DNA of 48,166 bases from Weissella cibaria KACC 11862 (lineage in GTDB: Bacteria; Bacillota; Bacilli; Lactobacillales; Lactobacillaceae): the NCBI RefSeq assembly GCF_000193635.1, contig NZ_AEKT01000015.1, positions 1 through 48,166 on the forward strand, in the 5' to 3' direction. The notes beneath the pieces were generated by a model that saw only the letters and a list, made by a program, of their open reading frames with translations, was not told the DNA's origin and did not search any database. Positions 44,946 to 48,166 of this stretch are shown here, piece after piece. How positions within the stretch are numbered: position 1 is the first letter of the stretch; every line of letters begins with the position of its first letter. The translations under genes and the position numbers were made by a program.

Positions 44946-46628
44946 CTATTCTGCCAGGATATTAACAATGTATCGCCCTAATTTCTGATGCATCAAGCGG
45001 GCTTTGTCTGAATCCTGCATCACCGCATGCAATGTCGTGGCATCATCTGTTATTTCGCCCTGTACACCTTGTGAATATGCCGCAACCATCCCCGTCTCAT
45101 CGTTAACAGTCCAGGCATAGACACCCTTCCGCAGTTCATTCAAACTTTCAACCTGCTCACGTGTTAAAAACGAATACTCCATTGTGTAAAAGTCTGCATT
45201 TGTCACCGGATTGCCCACAAAATCACCCGGTAAAATCATACCAACCGGCAACTTAGGGTCCAACTTTTTGAGACGTTGCACAACTGAATAATTCAAACTA
45301 TGCATTTCCCAACCATTTTGATCCATCACCGTTTTAAATTGCTTCAAAAATGAATCTGCCAAATCCGGCGCTGTTTGTCGCTCGGTCTTAATTTCGACGA
45401 GCAACTTCACATGCGCCTGCTCAGCCGCCTTTGCATAGGCCGCAAAACTTGGAATTTTAGCTGTATGGCCATTCTCATAAACTGTCAACGCCGTAGCTTG
45501 TTGTAGCGTTAAGTCTGAAATTGACTTGTTCGACGCCCCTTTTGTTAAGGTCGTTAAGTTTGGATCGTGCATCAAGACCCATTTACCATCCTTAGTTTGC
45601 CGAACATCCATTTCAACATAGTCTGGATGCGCCTTCGTCACTGTATCTTGCAATGCCGGAATCGTGTTTTGCACCCCATTACCGCCATCAACACCACGGT
45701 GTGAAATGATTTTCATATGTCGATTAGCCGTGTTGACCACAAACCAAAACGATGGCGTCGCACCTTGCACAATCAAATTCAAAATCAAAAAAGTCCCAAC
45801 CCAACGTTTTGAACGCTTTGACTTGCTGACAAAATCAGTTAACGCTACTACCTGATAATCACGCGTCATCAGGCCGAATACAAATTGCAGACCCACAATA
45901 CTGAATAAGATGTCACTCAGTGTTGCCAAAATGAACGTCAGCACCGCACCTAGCGCACTCGCATCAAGGTTACCCAGTTGATCGATACCGAGTTGCAACA
46001 AGTACGTCACCCCAAATGCAAGTAACGTCATCGCACCAATTAGTAGCGAGCCAAAGAATAACTTGAACATTAAACGCCAACCGGCCCGGCCAGCCGTTTT
46101 TTGCCAGCTATTACGTAACGCAGTTTTTGCCGATTGCTGATGCAGAACCAGTTCCGGCAACACATAGAAGAACCGAATCGCCAAAAACAATGCGCCTACA
46201 AACAATATTGCCAGCGTTCCCCACATCCAGGTAGTCGCCATAATCGTTGGCCAGACAAATTCTGGAATTTTCACATCCGTCAGTAACGCCGAATGAAAGG
46301 TCAGCATCGGAAACGGCAGTGCTAACAACCCATACGCCACAATTAATGCACTACGACCGAATCCCATCCGTCGGATCTGGTAGCCAGCTTGTTTCATGGC
46401 ACTCAGTGCGGTCGGCTTTTGCCCCGCATGAATCGCTGAAAAGCCAAGTACATAGCTCACCGCCTGCCAGGCGAACACTGCTAACAGCGCCACAATCGCC
46501 ATAAGCAAAATCGCCGTGAAGGCCGGATTTTGTAAAAGCATCTGCTTAAAATTCGACAGTGATAAAAATGGCACATTATCCAGCCACTGTCCGACGTAAA
46601 CCAGCCCCTTCAACACTGGAATCGCCAA
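44946..46628 (-). CDS. Membrane-anchored glycerophosphodiester phosphodiesterase, 5' end frameshifted
   Basis: The uninterrupted frame encodes 560 aa: an N-terminal domain of about 300 residues with roughly six membrane segments, then a GDPD TIM barrel starting MKIISHRGVDGGNGVQNT, with catalytic HR, EMDVRQTKDG and MHDP motifs. It cleaves glycerophosphodiesters, perhaps from lipoteichoic acid or lipids. The frame can only start at a TTG (46628) without a ribosome binding site. Upstream, ATG at 46707 (promoter with extended -10 at 46742-46747) opens MKRLWELTWGRF in another frame; dropping one base near TTTT at 46671-46674 joins the two. The true gene is therefore probably 44946-46707 with a frameshift or sequence error. 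Confidence 0.85.
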   Translation of the reverse strand: MAIPVLKGLVYVGQWLDNVPFLSLSNFKQMLLQNPAFTAILLMAIVALLAVFAWQAVSYVLGFSAIHAGQKPTALSAMKQAGYQIRRMGFGRSALIVAYGLLALPFPMLTFHSALLTDVKIPEFVWPTIMATTWMWGTLAILFVGALFLAIRFFYVLPELVLHQQSAKTALRNSWQKTAGRAGWRLMFKLFFGSLLIGAMTLLAFGVTYLLQLGIDQLGNLDASALGAVLTFILATLSDILFSIVGLQFVFGLMTRDYQVVALTDFVSKSKRSKRWVGTFLILNLIVQGATPSFWFVVNTANRHMKIISHRGVDGGNGVQNTIPALQDTVTKAHPDYVEMDVRQTKDGKWVLMHDPNLTTLTKGASNKSISDLTLQQATALTVYENGHTAKIPSFAAYAKAAEQAHVKLLVEIKTERQTAPDLADSFLKQFKTVMDQNGWEMHSLNYSVVQRLKKLDPKLPVGMILPGDFVGNPVTNADFYTMEYSFLTREQVESLNELRKGVYAWTVNDETGMVAAYSQGVQGEITDDATTLHAVMQDSDKARLMHQKLGRYIVNILAE

Positions 46629-46741
46629 TGCCGTAATGACGATGGTAACGGCTAGGTAGACGCGATTGCCAAAATCGGCCCCATGTTAACTCCCAAAGTC
46701 GTTTCATAACTCTTTGCCCCGTTCGCTTTTTTCTTGAAGCT

Positions 46742-46750
46742 ATTATAGCA
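46742..46750 (-). promoter_or_regulatory. Extended -10 promoter of the GDPD gene
   Basis: TGcTATAAT on the minus strand, about 35 bases ahead of the ATG at 46707. Confidence 0.65.
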
Positions 46751-46792
46751 AGACATCCCGTGTTTTCTGGGTGTTGCGGTTTAAACTAGGTT

Positions 46793-46833
46793 AAAAAAGA
46801 AGCATCGTAAATCCAAAGACTCACAATGCTTCT
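46793..46833 (-). terminator. Terminator of the DUF1697 gene (copy 1 of a repeated terminator)
   Basis: AGAAGCAT...ATGCTTCT followed by six T on the minus strand. Nearly identical over 40 bases to the metK terminator at 47453-47492. Confidence 0.85.
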
Positions 46834-46849
46834 CGATTAAAACAAAACT

Positions 46850-47386
46850 TCAACTCATCAACTTTGCCGCAAGTTTTTTAAACGTATTCGCGCCTCGAAC
46901 TGTCACTTGACCAAACTCAGGCGTTCGACTGATTTTTAAAATTGCACTCTTGTTACGTAACTCCGGGATGACACTGATGTAGATTACTCGGCCTTTTACA
47001 GCAATGTAATCACCTGGCCCGGCAAATTTGCTAAACGTTACGAAGATTCGATTGGCTTCTGCTGCAGAAACGGCAACAATGGTGTCATGACGGCCACCGT
47101 CATCTATACCCCACCACGTTGGCGCATCATCGACCGCGCTAATTACCTCCTCACGGGACATGACAAAGACTGGAATGTCAAAACCAAACGTTTTTGCTAA
47201 CGTCACTGTTATTTTATCCACAGACACCGCTGCTTCATTCGCAGTAAAGATGACGTTGCCGGAATTCAGCATTGTCTTAACATCCGTCAAGCCGAGTGAC
47301 TCAAACACCAAACGCAAGTCGCTCATCGGCACTTTGTTTTTACCGCCTAAATTTATCGCGCGTAGCAACGCTACGTACACTGCCAT
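46850..47386 (-). CDS. DUF1697 family protein
   Basis: A 178-aa soluble protein matching DUF1697: the start YVALLRAINLGGKNKVPM and LNSGNVIF (about residues 42-49) are family hallmarks. The function is not established. GAGGTGA precedes the ATG. It lies between two copies of the same terminator, next to metK. Confidence 0.9.
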   Translation of the reverse strand: MAVYVALLRAINLGGKNKVPMSDLRLVFESLGLTDVKTMLNSGNVIFTANEAAVSVDKITVTLAKTFGFDIPVFVMSREEVISAVDDAPTWWGIDDGGRHDTIVAVSAAEANRIFVTFSKFAGPGDYIAVKGRVIYISVIPELRNKSAILKISRTPEFGQVTVRGANTFKKLAAKLMS

Positions 47387-47452
47387 ACTGCATCACCTCG
47401 ATTTTTATATAGCATTGCCCGTTCATTCTATCAAATCAATCTTGCCTATATC

Positions 47453-47492
47453 AAAAAAGAAGCATCGTGAGCCCAAAGACTCACAATGCTTC
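47453..47492 (-). terminator. metK terminator (copy 2 of a repeated terminator)
   Basis: GGAAGCATTGTGAG...CACGATGCTTC then TTTTTT on the minus strand, just after the metK stop. Confidence 0.85.
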
Positions 47493-47503
47493 CATAATTT
47501 CTT

Positions 47504-47861
47504 TTACTTGTTAAAGTACGCCTTCAACTCGTCAACCTTGTCCAAACGCTCCCATGGCAAGTCCAATTCAGGACGACCAAAATGACCGTATGCGGCCGTT
47601 GCTTCGTAACGAAGCTTGCGCAAATCCAAGTCCTCGATGATTCCGGCTGGGCGCAACTCGAACAAGTCACGGATTGCGGCTACCAATTCGTCATCAGAAA
47701 CCTTACCCGTACCGAATGTGTTCACGTTAACTGAAACTGGCTTTGCCACACCAATAGCGTAGGCAACTTGGATTTCAACCTTTTTGGCCAAACCAGCTGC
47801 AACGATGTTCTTGGCGATGTGACGCGTTGCGTAGGCAGCTGAACGGTCAACCTTGGTTGGG
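47504..47861 (-). pseudogene. metK: S-adenosylmethionine synthetase, 3' fragment
   Basis: The last 118 codons of metK. The conserved C-terminal domain reads [18 protein letters not shown] onward to [13 protein letters not shown] and YFNK. The full enzyme is about 385-400 aa. Upstream of PTKVD the family sequence (GKD-PTKVD) is lost: a TAA in frame appears at 47864-47866 and the sequence becomes unrelated at about 47861. An ATG at 47791 exists in frame but is internal. Either metK is interrupted by a mobile element, or the contig is misjoined here. MetK is normally essential, so misassembly or an extra copy elsewhere must be considered. Confidence 0.88.
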
Positions 47862-48028
47862 GTTTAGTGACGGTTAGCCGTCCAAAAAACGTAACCTAAA
47901 ACGGCTGAATTCTAGATGACTTCAAGTTTTTCGAAGACTTGGATAACCGTCCGAGTTGGTCTACAATGGTGGATTTTGTCTAAGACTTCGAGAGTCCACC
48001 ACTTGAAAACCATCCTCCGGACGACTAA
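47862..48028. other. Unrelated sequence at the metK break
   Basis: No gene of any length on either strand. It has an inverted repeat GACGG-TTAG-CCGTC (47869-47882) and a further copy-like CCGTCC (47950 region). It may be the non-coding end of a mobile element, but no target duplication can be checked because the other side is outside the window. Confidence 0.4.
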
Positions 48029-48166
48029 TCAATTCCCCGATTGCCCCTGCTGCCCCATCTGAAGGAACTGTTCACGACTATCATTGTCATCCGGTAGTTT
48101 AAACATCGTCACGAACGCCTGATAGTCATTAAATCGCTCTTCCGGGATTGGAGTTAGATGATTATA
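48029..48166 (-). CDS. C-terminal fragment of an unrecognised protein, cut by the window edge
   Basis: 45 codons open to the edge and ending in TGA at 48029: YNHLTPIPEERFNDY, then a Gln/Gly-rich tail (QFLQMGQQGQSGN). The hydrophilic, Gln-rich end is unlike metK. I do not recognise the family and cannot say whether it is a transposase, plasmid or chromosomal protein. Confidence 0.4.
   Translation of the reverse strand, partial: YNHLTPIPEERFNDYQAFVTMFKLPDDNDSREQFLQMGQQGQSGN

Overview
The window looks like a chromosomal segment (possibly a whole contig) from a heterofermentative lactic acid bacterium, most likely Weissella or a close relative in Leuconostocaceae. The reasons are intermediate GC, strong AGGAGG-type ribosome binding sites, short intergenic gaps closed by rho-independent terminators, cysteine-poor proteins, and a typical LAB gene set: glucose-6-phosphate and 6-phosphogluconate dehydrogenases, a lactobacillal-type AddAB nuclease, PepV, a FemX-type cell-wall transferase and an RlmD-family methyltransferase. 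The genus is inferred from gene content; there is no rRNA here. Almost every gene is on the minus strand, so one replichore arm is probably being read against the numbering.

Layout. 1-5.2 kb: nucleoside hydrolase, prs, glmU, purR and a NUDIX hydrolase (nucleotide and cell-wall precursor supply). 5.2-11 kb: zwf and glpK, a divergent MFS exporter with an unusually structured 5' leader, and a zinc alcohol dehydrogenase under a textbook cre site. 11-18.5 kb: addA and addB, the double-strand-break repair nuclease. 18.7-20.7 kb (plus strand): a small membrane protein and a Ser/Ala-rich exported protein. 20.7-25.3 kb: pepV, an APC amino-acid permease preceded by an Asn-rich leader peptide and attenuator-like terminator, and gnd. 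25.5-29.6 kb: Old Yellow Enzyme plus a small partner, a Cys/Met PLP enzyme, a 45-aa basic protein and a CorA-type transporter. 29.6-34.6 kb: FemX-like transferase, a DnaA-box cluster, a flippase with a long disordered tail, tRNA-Arg(CCT) and a GT4 glycosyltransferase. 34.7-40 kb: leuS, PAP2 phosphatase, a degenerate methyltransferase and an RlmD-type methyltransferase. 40-47.4 kb: two unrecognised proteins, an FMN reductase, a GH1 glycosidase with its MFS permease, a glycerophosphodiesterase with a 5' frameshift, a small membrane protein and a DUF1697 protein. 47.5 kb to the end: the 3' part of metK, broken at about 47861 and joined to unrelated sequence.

How the genes work together. zwf and gnd supply the oxidative entry to the phosphoketolase pathway and NADPH; the alcohol dehydrogenase and OYE use reduced cofactors. 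glmU, the flippase, FemX, GT4, PAP2 and GDPD all fit envelope assembly or turnover. The most interesting non-coding signals are the Asn-leader attenuator (23.6-23.8 kb), the DnaA-box cluster (31.04-31.15 kb) and the three-hairpin leader (8.48-8.57 kb). I found no CRISPR array, prophage or clear defence island. No single feature is a proven new system; the leader-peptide attenuator is the best candidate for something undescribed.
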